A stretch of DNA of 50,697 nucleotides from Draconibacterium aestuarii (GTDB lineage Bacteria; Bacteroidota; Bacteroidia; Bacteroidales; Prolixibacteraceae). The notes beneath the pieces were generated by a model. The model saw only the letters and a program-made list of their open reading frames with translations. It was not told where the DNA came from and searched no databases. The number at the start of each line of letters is the position of its first letter. Position 1 is the first letter of the stretch. Shown here one piece after another: positions 7,682 to 16,952 of the stretch. Position numbers and translations under genes: made by a program. Location of the stretch: the NCBI GenBank assembly GCA_026671195.1, contig JAPOHD010000057.1, positions 1 through 50,697 of the forward strand. The letters are read 5' to 3'.

Positions 7682-10600
7682 ATGATATCATTACATAATA
7701 TATTTTCAATAGCCAAATACGAACGCAAAACCTTATTCCGCAGTTGGTTTTTCAGAATTTTCAGTATTCTGTCTTTGTTGGTCCTTTTTGGTATGAACTT
7801 CGGAATGGTGATTGAAGGAGGCGGAAGCGAAGGTTGGGCAATTCGTGCAATTCCAAGCGCGATTCCTTACTTTAATTTACTGATATTAAACGTGGCACAG
7901 GCGGTAATCGCAGTTTTTCTGGCATCCGACTTTTTGAAACGAGATAAAAAATTGGATACTACAGAGGTTATTTATATGCGTTCAATGACAAATGGCGAAT
8001 ATGTTATTGGCAAAACACTTGGTAATATGCAGGTTTTTATGATCCTGAATATTGCTGTTGTGATTATGGCGCTTATTTTTAACGCTTTATCGCAGGGAAC
8101 TGCTATCAACTGGGCTTCTTACGGAATTTACCTGGTATTGATAAGTATCCCAACCCTGGTATTTATTATGGGACTTTCGTTTTTACTAATGAGCGTTATT
8201 CGCAACCAGGCTATCACTTTTGTGCTGATTTTGGGCTATATCGGAATTACACTTTTTTTATTGCAGGCCAAGTTTTACTATATATTCGATTATATGGCCT
8301 TCAATATTCCCATGCTTAGTTCTGAGGTTGTGGGTTTCGGAAATCTTGCATTAATACTGGCACACCGTGGAATATATTTTGGACTGGGTACCGGATTTAT
8401 TTTTCTTACAATATTTTTGTTAAAACGTTTGCCGCAGTCGGAAGCAATGACTTATTTCTCGTTGTTGTTTAGTTTTGTTTTTATCGGGGGGGCCGGGTAT
8501 CTGGCATATAACCACATAAATCATTTTAAAAAGACCGATAAGTTACGTGCCGAACTTGTTGAACTGAACAACAAGTTTGTGAGTGAAACAGTTCCTTCGG
8601 TTGTGGCTAATGATTTGCAAGTAGTACACAAAGGACAAACCATTGATGTAACTTCGTTGCAAACCCTTGTAAACGACAAGCAAATAACCATTGATAAACT
8701 GATTTTTAGTTTAAATGTGGGACTTAAAATCAGTAGTATTAAAGTAAACGGTATAGAATCTCCTTTTTTACGCGATAAACACCTGGTAATTGTGTCGGAT
8801 AAAATAGATTTCCAGCCCGGCGATTCGGCAAGGGTTGAATTTACTTGTTCGGGTAGTATTGATGAAGCGCATTGCTACCTCGATATTGAACCGGAAACCA
8901 TGCAGGAAAAGTACGGTAAATTTGTATTGAATGTTGATAAACGATATGCCTTTATCGAGCCGCAATATGTATTGCTGACAAACGAAGCCAACTGGTATCC
9001 TAAAACCGGTGTTACTTATAGTAGCACCAATGTGAGCTGGTACCAGTCGCAGTTTGTGAATTATAAACTTCGGGTAAAAACTACGGAAGGTTTGCAGGCT
9101 ATTTCGCAGGGAAAAATTAGTGAAGTTTCGCCAGGAGAATTTGTCTTCGACAATGAAACTCCGTTAACACAAATTACCCTCACCATTGGAAATTACAAGC
9201 AATTAAAAATGGAAAAGGATAGTGTGGAATTTGGGCTGTGGTACTTCAAGGGACACGACTATTTTTCGGATGCTTTTCTTGAGTCGAAAGATACTTTGAA
9301 AAACGTAATTTTTGAACAATTTGAAGATTTTAAGCGAACGTATAATCTGGAATATAATTCTCCACGTTTATCGCTGGTAGAAGTTCCTGCGCAGTTTAAA
9401 ACCTACGAGCGTATGTGGACCTCTATTCAGGAAGCTGTTCATCCGGAACAGATTTTTATTCCTGAAAAAGGATATTTAATGCGTGAAGCAGATTTTGAAA
9501 AACAAAAGGAGCGAATGAGCCGATGGGGCCGTCGCGGCGAATCAGATATGACTCCGCAAGAAAAAGAACTGCGGGTACTTGGCGAATTTCTGCGCAAGTT
9601 TACTATTGAACTTGAAACAGATAGAAACTTCAGGCGCGGTGGACAAATGGATGTGGAAGAGAAGGGGAATCCCTATTTTATTTTTCCAATGTTGTACAAC
9701 TTTCAAAACAATATTCAGTCGGATAAATGGCCAATAACCAACCGCGTTTTCGAAGCTTATCTGAAAAATCAGGTGGTTGATATGCGATCGGTATTTATGA
9801 GCAGCATGAATGGGGAAAGCTCTGATGTAATGGCGAATATCGCACTTCAGGATCTGACTTTTGAAGAAATTCTGGCAGATCCCGATCAAAAAGATATTGT
9901 ATATAATGTTATAAAACTAAAAGGCGATGTTTTGTTTTCAATGATTCAGTGGAAAGCCGGGCAAAAAGAGTTTGAAACTTTTCTCCGTGGTGTTCTAAAT
10001 GAAAATAAATTCAGAAATATCTCTTTTGAAGAATTTGACAAGGAAATATACGAAGCTTTTGGAATTGAATTGGTACCGATGATGGATGACTGGTTTAAAG
10101 CGAAGTCGTTGCCAGGTTATCTTATTTCGCCTATTAAAGCAGTAAAGGTAAAATCGGGCGATGCAATGAAAACAATGGTTTCGGTTAAAGTAACAAACTT
10201 TTCAGAGATTGAAGGGTTGGTTAAATTATCTTTCCGTATGGGCGGCGGTGGCCCGGGCGGCGGTCGTGGCGGCGGTATGGGCGGCAGCGATGTAATTGAT
10301 AATCTTATTTTTCTTGAAGCCCACCAAACCAAGCAATTAAGTTATCTGCTCGATGGTTCTCCTCGAATGGTAATTTTGAATACCATGACCTCTAAAAATA
10401 TTCCTCAAACTATGATGGAATTTTTCCGCGAGGTGGAAGAAGACTTAAAAGCCAAACCTGTTGCTGAGGAACGAATTTCAGATGTGCCGGTACAAACAAA
10501 ATTGCCAAACGAAACTGTTGTGGACAATGAAGATCCTGAATTTCAAGTAACGTCAACAGAAAATATCAGCTTACTAGAAAGACTAATTATTAAAGAAGAA

Positions 10601-11026
10601 GAGAAAAAACGAAAATATGAAGGAGTAAACTGGTGGAGGCCTCCGACAAACTGGACGGCTACAACCAATACCGATTTTTATGGAGAATACGTGCGCTCGG
10701 CACATTATATTAAAGCCGGCATTGGAGAAATGAAAGCTAGCTGGAACGTACCTGTTAAAAAGCCCGGTTATTATGATGTGTATTTTTATTTAACAAAAAT
10801 GCGTAGCAGGGGCCGCGACAGAAATGAGGAGAATGGAAATTATAATTTCACCATTTATGGCGAAGATGGTGCTGAAGAAGCTGCATTGGAAATTCAAAAT
10901 GCAGATAATGGCTGGTGCCACTTAGGATCGTTTTATTTTGGCGATGAAAAGGCAGTGATTGAATTGTCGGATAAAACACAGTTGCGCTATGTTTTTGCCG
11001 ATGCCGTTAAAATAGTTGAATTGTAA
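7682..11026 (+). CDS. ABC-2 permease with degenerate M1-peptidase-like periplasmic region and golvesin-like C-terminal domain
   Basis: This 1114-residue membrane protein has three parts. Residues ~1-280 are an ABC-2 permease with about seven hydrophobic segments. Residues ~290-840 resemble the M1-aminopeptidase-like periplasmic region known from 'ABC permease/M1 peptidase' proteins, but no HEXXH zinc motif exists anywhere in the sequence, so it should be non-catalytic. A Gly/Arg-rich linker (~852-868) precedes a beta-sandwich from ~947 to the end. That sandwich has golvesin-like marks: DNEDPEFQV, then SWNVPVKKPGYYDVYFYL, W-HLGSFYF, and a closing ADAVKIVEL. The golvesin match is from memory of the family. 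The role may be substrate capture or pump assembly in the periplasm. It sits directly after its ATPase. Confidence 0.82.
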   Translation: MISLHNIFSIAKYERKTLFRSWFFRIFSILSLLVLFGMNFGMVIEGGGSEGWAIRAIPSAIPYFNLLILNVAQAVIAVFLASDFLKRDKKLDTTEVIYMRSMTNGEYVIGKTLGNMQVFMILNIAVVIMALIFNALSQGTAINWASYGIYLVLISIPTLVFIMGLSFLLMSVIRNQAITFVLILGYIGITLFLLQAKFYYIFDYMAFNIPMLSSEVVGFGNLALILAHRGIYFGLGTGFIFLTIFLLKRLPQSEAMTYFSLLFSFVFIGGAGYLAYNHINHFKKTDKLRAELVELNNKFVSETVPSVVANDLQVVHKGQTIDVTSLQTLVNDKQITIDKLIFSLNVGLKISSIKVNGIESPFLRDKHLVIVSDKIDFQPGDSARVEFTCSGSIDEAHCYLDIEPETMQEKYGKFVLNVDKRYAFIEPQYVLLTNEANWYPKTGVTYSSTNVSWYQSQFVNYKLRVKTTEGLQAISQGKISEVSPGEFVFDNETPLTQITLTIGNYKQLKMEKDSVEFGLWYFKGHDYFSDAFLESKDTLKNVIFEQFEDFKRTYNLEYNSPRLSLVEVPAQFKTYERMWTSIQEAVHPEQIFIPEKGYLMREADFEKQKERMSRWGRRGESDMTPQEKELRVLGEFLRKFTIELETDRNFRRGGQMDVEEKGNPYFIFPMLYNFQNNIQSDKWPITNRVFEAYLKNQVVDMRSVFMSSMNGESSDVMANIALQDLTFEEILADPDQKDIVYNVIKLKGDVLFSMIQWKAGQKEFETFLRGVLNENKFRNISFEEFDKEIYEAFGIELVPMMDDWFKAKSLPGYLISPIKAVKVKSGDAMKTMVSVKVTNFSEIEGLVKLSFRMGGGGPGGGRGGGMGGSDVIDNLIFLEAHQTKQLSYLLDGSPRMVILNTMTSKNIPQTMMEFFREVEEDLKAKPVAEERISDVPVQTKLPNETVVDNEDPEFQVTSTENISLLERLIIKEEEKKRKYEGVNWWRPPTNWTATTNTDFYGEYVRSAHYIKAGIGEMKASWNVPVKKPGYYDVYFYLTKMRSRGRDRNEENGNYNFTIYGEDGAEEAALEIQNADNGWCHLGSFYFGDEKAVIELSDKTQLRYVFADAVKIVEL

Positions 11027-11044
11027 GAAATAAAAATAAATATA

Positions 11045-12541
11045 ATGAAACGAACAAAAACCAAACGATTACAAGTGCTCATCATCCTTGTAGTTTTTCT
11101 GGGGCTGGGCAACTTTACTGTTCAGGCACAAGAAGCATTGACTCTTGCCAAAGCCCTGAGTATTGCCGAAACAGGCAGCCCCGATCTTCAGCAATCGTTA
11201 TTGAGCCTAACCCGTTCGCAGAAAAATCTGGAAGCACAAAGGGCAGCATTAAAATCACGTTTTTCACTCGATGTAAACCCGGTAGCATATAGCAATCAAC
11301 GCCGATTCGACAATAGGGTATCGGAGTGGTATACCAACGAAAATTTTGAAACCAGCACCATGTTTCGTGTTGAACAACCTATTTTGTTAACGGATGGTAC
11401 TATTTCGTTAACCAATCAGTTTGGGTGGTCGAGTAACAATTCTTCTTCAACCGACATACAAAGTGAAGTCTTTTTTAATAACCTGTACCTGAGTTTAAAT
11501 CAGCCTCTTTTTACCTACAACCGGCTAAAAGTTCAGCTAAAACAATTAGAGCTGAATCTCGAAAACGCAAATATCAACTATGCAATGCAGCGTTTAAACC
11601 TTGAGAGAAATGTTACAGAGTTTTTCTACAATGTTTATATGGCGCAAATGAATTTAACAATTGCCAAAGAAGAATTGGAGAATACCCAAAAGAGCTACGA
11701 TATAATTGTAAATAAAGTTGAAGCAGGCCTGGCTGCAAAAGAAGAACAATATCAGGCCGAGTTGAACCTTGCAACTTCGAAATCGAGTTTACAAAACAGT
11801 GAGGTGACTTTTGAAAATGCCAAAGATCAGTTGAAACTTTATCTTGGAATGGATTTGTTTGAAGACATTTTGATTTTGGCAGATATTGCTGCGAATCCGG
11901 TCAGTGTAGATTTGGATATGGCAATTGAAAATGGGTTACGATCAAGAATGGAGCTTCGTCAGCGCGAAATTGATATTGAAAACAGCCAGTTCGATTTAAT
12001 TGAAACCAAATCATTAAATGAATTTAGCGGAGATATGAGTCTGCGCTTTGGTTATACCGGAGACAATGATAAATTCAATATGATCTATGAAAATCCAACC
12101 AAAAGTCCTTCGGTTTCGTTAAGTTTCAGTATCCCGATTTTCGACTGGGGCGAAAGAAAAGCACGGGTTGCTGCTGCCGAAGCATCTATTGAATCGCAGG
12201 AGTTAAACCTTACACAGGAAAAGAAACAAATTATTGTTGATATCAGACAGGTGTACCGAAATATTCAAAACCAGGTCAACCAGATTGAAATTGCAAAACA
12301 AAACGAGCGAAATGCACAATTAACCTACGAAATCAATCTTGAACGTTATGAGAATGGCGATCTTACAGGTATGGATCTCAATCTTTTTCAAACACAGCTC
12401 TCGGAGCAGAAAATTGCTTACCGACAGGCACTTATCAACTATAAAATTGAATTGCTAAACCTTAAAATACAATCTTTGTACAATTTCGAAACCGGTGAAG
12501 AAATTATTCCGGGAGAACTTTACCTAAACGATAAAAAATAA
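11045..12541 (+). CDS. TolC-family outer-membrane channel
   Basis: The 498-residue protein has a signal peptide ending near residue 29 (VQAQ). Long alpha-helical, heptad-rich stretches contain the two internal TolC repeats typical of outer-membrane efflux proteins (for example the SQLSEQKIAYRQALINYK helix near the C-terminus). TolC-like trimers form a tunnel from inner-membrane pump and adaptor to the outside. It lies 18 bp after the ABC-2 fusion gene and 18 bp before the adaptor gene. No lipobox is present. It probably serves both the RND and ABC components of this operon. Confidence 0.92.
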   Translation: MKRTKTKRLQVLIILVVFLGLGNFTVQAQEALTLAKALSIAETGSPDLQQSLLSLTRSQKNLEAQRAALKSRFSLDVNPVAYSNQRRFDNRVSEWYTNENFETSTMFRVEQPILLTDGTISLTNQFGWSSNNSSSTDIQSEVFFNNLYLSLNQPLFTYNRLKVQLKQLELNLENANINYAMQRLNLERNVTEFFYNVYMAQMNLTIAKEELENTQKSYDIIVNKVEAGLAAKEEQYQAELNLATSKSSLQNSEVTFENAKDQLKLYLGMDLFEDILILADIAANPVSVDLDMAIENGLRSRMELRQREIDIENSQFDLIETKSLNEFSGDMSLRFGYTGDNDKFNMIYENPTKSPSVSLSFSIPIFDWGERKARVAAAEASIESQELNLTQEKKQIIVDIRQVYRNIQNQVNQIEIAKQNERNAQLTYEINLERYENGDLTGMDLNLFQTQLSEQKIAYRQALINYKIELLNLKIQSLYNFETGEEIIPGELYLNDKK

Positions 12542-12559
12542 TACGAAAATCGTAGAACC

Positions 12560-13618
12560 ATGAAGAATATAAAATTACTTATCCTTGTAGCTGTTGTTGC
12601 CGCGGCATTTTCGTGCAACAATCAACAATCATCAGAAGCAACTGATTTGGCGGTACCGGTTTCAGTAGAGAATGTAAAACTCAGAAGCATTCAGCAATTT
12701 ATTAATACCACCGGAACAGCAAAAGCACGCTCCGAAACAGAACTTTTTTCTGAAATTGCCGGAGATTACAAATTGCAGATTAATCCAAAAACAGGCCGAA
12801 AATTTAAATTGGGTGACCACGTTCAGGCAGGCCAGGTTATTATTAAGTTCGAAGATGAAGAATATGTAAATGGTATTAGTCTGGAATCGAAAAAACTAAA
12901 CCTTGAAATTTCGGAACAGGAATACGAAAAGCAAAAATCGCTGTATGAGAAGGGTGGCGTTACTTTGCGCGAACTTCGTAATTCGGAGGTTTCGAAAATA
13001 GATACAAAAAACTCCTATGAAGGGGCTAAAATACAAATTGCCAAAATGCAGATTGTTGCTCCTTTTTCGGGTGTCATTACCGACTTGCCTTATTACACCG
13101 AAGGCGTTCGTATTTCATCAGGGCAGAGTATGGTTAGCCTTATGAGTTACGACAAAATGTACGTTGAAATCAACCTTCCTGAAAAAAATATTTCGGAAGT
13201 AAAAGTTGGGCAGGAGGTTGTGATTACCAATTATACACTTACCGAAGATACATTAACAGGACATGTTACTGAGCTTTCACCGGTTATTAGCACCGAAACA
13301 CGCACCTTCGCCGGAAAACTTCAGATCGATAATCCTGAATTAAAACTTCGTCCGGGTATGTTTGTAAAAGCTGATATTATTACAGCCCAAAAAGATAGTA
13401 CCGTTGTTATTCCAAAAGACATTATTCTGTCGGGTTCTCGCGGGAAATATGTATTTGTGGTGGGGCGTAACAGTGCCGCCGAAGATCGCCGGATTACAAC
13501 AGGAATTTCCAATCAGGATGAAATTGAGGTTCTTGAAGGATTGAGCGCCAACGACCGTTTGATTATTAAAGGATTTGAAACGCTTCGGGATCATTCAAAA
13601 GTTAAGGTTATTTTATAA
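12560..13618 (+). CDS. RND efflux periplasmic adaptor (MFP) lipoprotein
   Basis: The 352-residue adaptor has a lipobox AFSC with the lipidated cysteine at C19, so it is anchored to a membrane. A biotinyl-lipoyl-like half (KLGDHVQAGQVIIKFED) is followed by a short helical hairpin rich in K/E/S and the second lipoyl half (APFSGVITDLPYYTEGVRISSGQ). Beta-barrel and membrane-proximal domains follow (PELKLRPGMFVKADI). It links the RND pumps to the TolC channel. The hairpin is short, as in adaptors that rely on tip contacts with the channel. It precedes two RND genes, so it may serve both. Confidence 0.92.
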   Translation: MKNIKLLILVAVVAAAFSCNNQQSSEATDLAVPVSVENVKLRSIQQFINTTGTAKARSETELFSEIAGDYKLQINPKTGRKFKLGDHVQAGQVIIKFEDEEYVNGISLESKKLNLEISEQEYEKQKSLYEKGGVTLRELRNSEVSKIDTKNSYEGAKIQIAKMQIVAPFSGVITDLPYYTEGVRISSGQSMVSLMSYDKMYVEINLPEKNISEVKVGQEVVITNYTLTEDTLTGHVTELSPVISTETRTFAGKLQIDNPELKLRPGMFVKADIITAQKDSTVVIPKDIILSGSRGKYVFVVGRNSAAEDRRITTGISNQDEIEVLEGLSANDRLIIKGFETLRDHSKVKVIL

Positions 13619-13663
13619 AATATGGGCTGGAGGCACGAAGCTTGAAGATTAATATATTTCCAG

Positions 13664-13691
13664 CTTCCTTCTTCCAACTTCTAACTTTTTT
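13664..13691 (+). repeat. Heptanucleotide repeat before RND pump 1
   Basis: Four in-register 7-base units, CTTCCTT-CTTCCAA-CTTCTAA-CTTTTTT, end 3 bases before the ATG at 13695. They lie within the 76 bp gap after the adaptor gene. A similar array precedes the second RND gene. Confidence 0.6.
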
Positions 13692-13694
13692 AGT

Positions 13695-16600
13695 ATGAAG
13701 AAATTAACGCAATTTTCAGTCAACTATCCGGTTACTGTGCTCATGGTAGTGCTTGGAGTCGTTCTTCTGGGCTACATTTCGTACGACAAGCTGGGGGTTG
13801 ATCTTTTCCCCGACTTGAATTCGCCGCGCATTTTTGTGGAAATCACTTCGGGAGAGCGGCCACCGGAAGAGATGGAGCAGCAGTTTGTACGAAACATTGA
13901 AGCGCTGGCCATTCGTCAGTCCGATGTAGTGCAGGTAACCTCAACTTCACGTGTGGGTTCGGCTCAAATTACAGTAGAATATGCCTGGAACAAAGATATG
14001 GATGAAGCTTTTCTTGATTTACAGAAAGCTTTAACGGCCATAACACAAAACTCGGAAATAGAAGAGCTTCAGATAACGCAGCACGATCCTAATACCGCAC
14101 CGATTATGATAATTGGTTTAACGCACACCGAAATTGATGACATGAATGAAATCAGGAAGGTGGCTGAAACCTATATTCGAAACGAATTGGTACGTTTGGA
14201 AGGGGTTGCAGAAGTGCAACTTTCCGGACAGGAAGAAAGTGAGATTGTAATTGAAACAGATGTGTATCGTTTAAAGGCTCAAAACCTGTCGATGGATGAA
14301 GTGTCATCACGGATTCAAAATTTCAACCGAAATGTTTCGGGGGGCCAGATCAGCGATATGGGATTGCAATACATTGTAAAAGGTGTTTCAATGCTGCAAA
14401 CGGTTGAGGATTTCGAAAATCTGATTGTTGGCTACAAATTGGTACGTACCCAAACCGATGGTGGAACTGAGGGCGAAATGGCACCAATATTCTTAAAAGA
14501 TGTAGCAACCGTTTCAGTAGGAAATAAAAAACCCGAAAATATAGTTCATATTAACGGCGAGCGATGTGTAGGGCTTTCCATATATAAAGAAACAAAATAC
14601 AATACGGTAAAATCGGTTGAACAGATTAACGAGGCTTTGGTGAATATTGAAAAAGCTTTGCCGGGTTACAAACTAACCGGGGTTACCAACCAGGGGCGCT
14701 TTATCAGCGAGGCAATTGGCGAAGTACAGGAAACTGCTTTACTGGGTATTCTTTTGGCGGTGATTGTGCTGTTTATTTTCCTTCGCAGGTTTGGAACTAC
14801 TTTGATTGTAAGTATTGCTATCCCGATTTCGATTATAGCCACCTTTAATCTGATGTATTTTAATCACCTCACAATTAATATTATGACATTGGGAGGGCTT
14901 GCGCTTGGTGCAGGCATGCTGGTTGACAATGCCATTGTGGTGATGGAAAATATTTTCCGGAACCACGAAAACGGGATGAGTGTCCGGGATGCGGCAATTA
15001 CAGGAACCTCGCAGGTGGGCGGAGCAATTACTGCATCAACATTAACTACCATTATTGTTTTCCTGCCTATTGTTTATTTGCATGGTGCTTCAGGCGAGTT
15101 GTTTAAAGATCAGGCGTGGACCGTGGCATTTTCGCTGCTTTCGTCGTTGGTTGTGGCCATCTTCCTTATTCCTATGATGTACGAACGTTTTTATCGAAAT
15201 AAAAAAGAGCCTTCAAAGGCAAAGTCGGTAAAAATGGGTGGCTATGCTCGTTTTCTGGAGAAAATATTAAAGGTGAAGTGGTTGGTAATAATTGTGGCTA
15301 CCGTGGCCATAGCTGCTTCTGTTTTGCTGGTACCTTTTATTGGTACCGAATTTATGCCAAAAACCGAAACAAAGGAGTTAACCATTAATTTAAAATTGCA
15401 GGAGGGAACAGAACTTATTCGTACGGAATCAACCGTGCGAAATATTGAGGCCATTTTAATTGATTATTTAGGCGATAACCTTGAGAAAATTTACTCGCAT
15501 GCTGGTCCTTCAAGTAGTGTTACCGGCGATGCCAGTTCGGTTTTTGAAGGAACAAATACAGCCGAAATAAAAGTAATTCTCTCAGGCGAGTCAACCGTTT
15601 CAACGGAGAGTGTGGTAAAAACCATCGACCAGCTTACTGCAAATATTCCGGGTTTGGAACTTCGGTTTTCTCAGGAAGAAAGTGCTTTGCAATCCATTCT
15701 TGGAACCGATGAAGCACCGGTGGTTATTGAGGTTCGTGGCGATGAACTTGACGAGATTGAAAATGTGGTGAACCAGGTTAAAGAAAAAATGCTGCTTGTT
15801 GACGGATTATTTAATGTTCAAACATCAATTGAAGATGGTGCACCCGAGGTTGAAGTAAAGGTTGACCGCATGCGTGCCGGAATGTACAATGTTGACATTA
15901 GCACTGTGATTTCACAAATTCAGGAACAACTGGAAGGTAAAAACGCCGGTCAGTTGGAAAAAAGTGGTGAGATGCAGGATATTACAATAAAAGTTCCTGA
16001 AAAAGGAATTGATGAAATTAATTCCTTTTTGATTACTTCGGGTGACCAGATATTTAGATTAGATGAAATTGCGGATATTTCTTTTGGGGTTTCGCCAAAA
16101 GAAATTTTCAGAAGAAATCAAAACCGAATTGGTAAAGTGACCGCACAGTTGCAAAAAGGTGTGGCGCTCGATCATGTTTCAAACGAAATTCGTCAGGTTA
16201 CATCCGACATTGATCTATTGCCCGATTACCGCATTCTGGTTACGGGAGAAGAAGAGAAACGTCAGGAATCGCTTGATAATCTGGCTTTTGCATTACTTCT
16301 TTCAATCATATTGGTGTATATGGTTTTGGCTTCGCAATTTGAGTCGCTCATTCATCCCTTCACCATTCTGCTTACCATTCCGTTAGCAGTTGTAGGAAGT
16401 ATTCTAATCTTTTTTATTCTCGGAAAAACACTAAATATAATGGCCATAATCGGAGTAATAATGTTAGTCGGTATTGCCGTAAACGACTCCATTATTTTAG
16501 TCGACCGGATTAACCAATTGATTAAAGATGGACTTGATCGGAAACAGGCTATTTTACAAGCAGGGCAGCAACGTATCCGCCCCATTATTATGACCAGTTT

Positions 16601-16805
16601 AACAACCATTCTGGCATTACTGCCACTAACAGTTGGTTTTGGCGAAAGTGCTTCACTTCGGTCGCCAATGGCACTAGCGGTAGTGGGCGGTTTGGTAACT
16701 TCGACCTTGCTGACACTTATTGTAATTCCTTGCGTTTACGATGTATTGGACAGGGTAAGAAGTTTTTTTGTGAAAGAACAGAAAGTAGAATTAGAGGCAA
16801 ATTAG
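13695..16805 (+). CDS. RND efflux permease (AcrB/HAE-like)
   Basis: A full-length 1036-residue RND pump with two pseudo-repeats, each of six helices and a large periplasmic loop. The first helix is followed by LGVDLFPDLNSPRIFVE, typical of the family. In TM4 the motif is GMLVDNAIVVMEN with D411 and N412, so only one of the two proton-relay aspartates of AcrB is kept. The TM10 lysine position is N930 (GIAVNDSIIL). Both changes are frequent in Bacteroidota and SwrC-like pumps. It uses the proton gradient to move lipophilic cargo to the TolC channel through the adaptor. The substrate is not readable. It is followed at 147 bp by a second, fused RND gene. Confidence 0.93.
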   Translation: MKKLTQFSVNYPVTVLMVVLGVVLLGYISYDKLGVDLFPDLNSPRIFVEITSGERPPEEMEQQFVRNIEALAIRQSDVVQVTSTSRVGSAQITVEYAWNKDMDEAFLDLQKALTAITQNSEIEELQITQHDPNTAPIMIIGLTHTEIDDMNEIRKVAETYIRNELVRLEGVAEVQLSGQEESEIVIETDVYRLKAQNLSMDEVSSRIQNFNRNVSGGQISDMGLQYIVKGVSMLQTVEDFENLIVGYKLVRTQTDGGTEGEMAPIFLKDVATVSVGNKKPENIVHINGERCVGLSIYKETKYNTVKSVEQINEALVNIEKALPGYKLTGVTNQGRFISEAIGEVQETALLGILLAVIVLFIFLRRFGTTLIVSIAIPISIIATFNLMYFNHLTINIMTLGGLALGAGMLVDNAIVVMENIFRNHENGMSVRDAAITGTSQVGGAITASTLTTIIVFLPIVYLHGASGELFKDQAWTVAFSLLSSLVVAIFLIPMMYERFYRNKKEPSKAKSVKMGGYARFLEKILKVKWLVIIVATVAIAASVLLVPFIGTEFMPKTETKELTINLKLQEGTELIRTESTVRNIEAILIDYLGDNLEKIYSHAGPSSSVTGDASSVFEGTNTAEIKVILSGESTVSTESVVKTIDQLTANIPGLELRFSQEESALQSILGTDEAPVVIEVRGDELDEIENVVNQVKEKMLLVDGLFNVQTSIEDGAPEVEVKVDRMRAGMYNVDISTVISQIQEQLEGKNAGQLEKSGEMQDITIKVPEKGIDEINSFLITSGDQIFRLDEIADISFGVSPKEIFRRNQNRIGKVTAQLQKGVALDHVSNEIRQVTSDIDLLPDYRILVTGEEEKRQESLDNLAFALLLSIILVYMVLASQFESLIHPFTILLTIPLAVVGSILIFFILGKTLNIMAIIGVIMLVGIAVNDSIILVDRINQLIKDGLDRKQAILQAGQQRIRPIIMTSLTTILALLPLTVGFGESASLRSPMALAVVGGLVTSTLLTLIVIPCVYDVLDRVRSFFVKEQKVELEAN

Positions 16806-16889
16806 TGACATGATTATTTATTAATACCAGAAGAGGATGAATAGAATTCTGTTGCAGATTACAGGTTTTGGGTTGCCGGTTAATTTTCC

Positions 16890-16944
16890 GCTTCTCGCTT
16901 CCGGCATTAGCTTCGGTCTTCAGTCTTCGGTCTTCGTTCCAATT
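16890..16944 (+). repeat. Heptanucleotide repeat before the RND-ABC fusion gene
   Basis: Near-perfect 7-base periodicity: GCTTCTC, GCTTCCG, a 6-base slip, GCTTCGG, TCTTCAG, TCTTCGG, TCTTCGT, TCCAATT. The array ends 8 bases before the start codon at 16953. The rest of the 147 bp gap is AT-rich leader without a visible promoter box. Confidence 0.6.
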
Positions 16945-16952
16945 TTGAATAC

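Noticed and set aside
7682-11026. Active M1 aminopeptidase
   Set aside because: The protein has no HEXXH motif on reading the full sequence, so a catalytic zinc peptidase is not supported.
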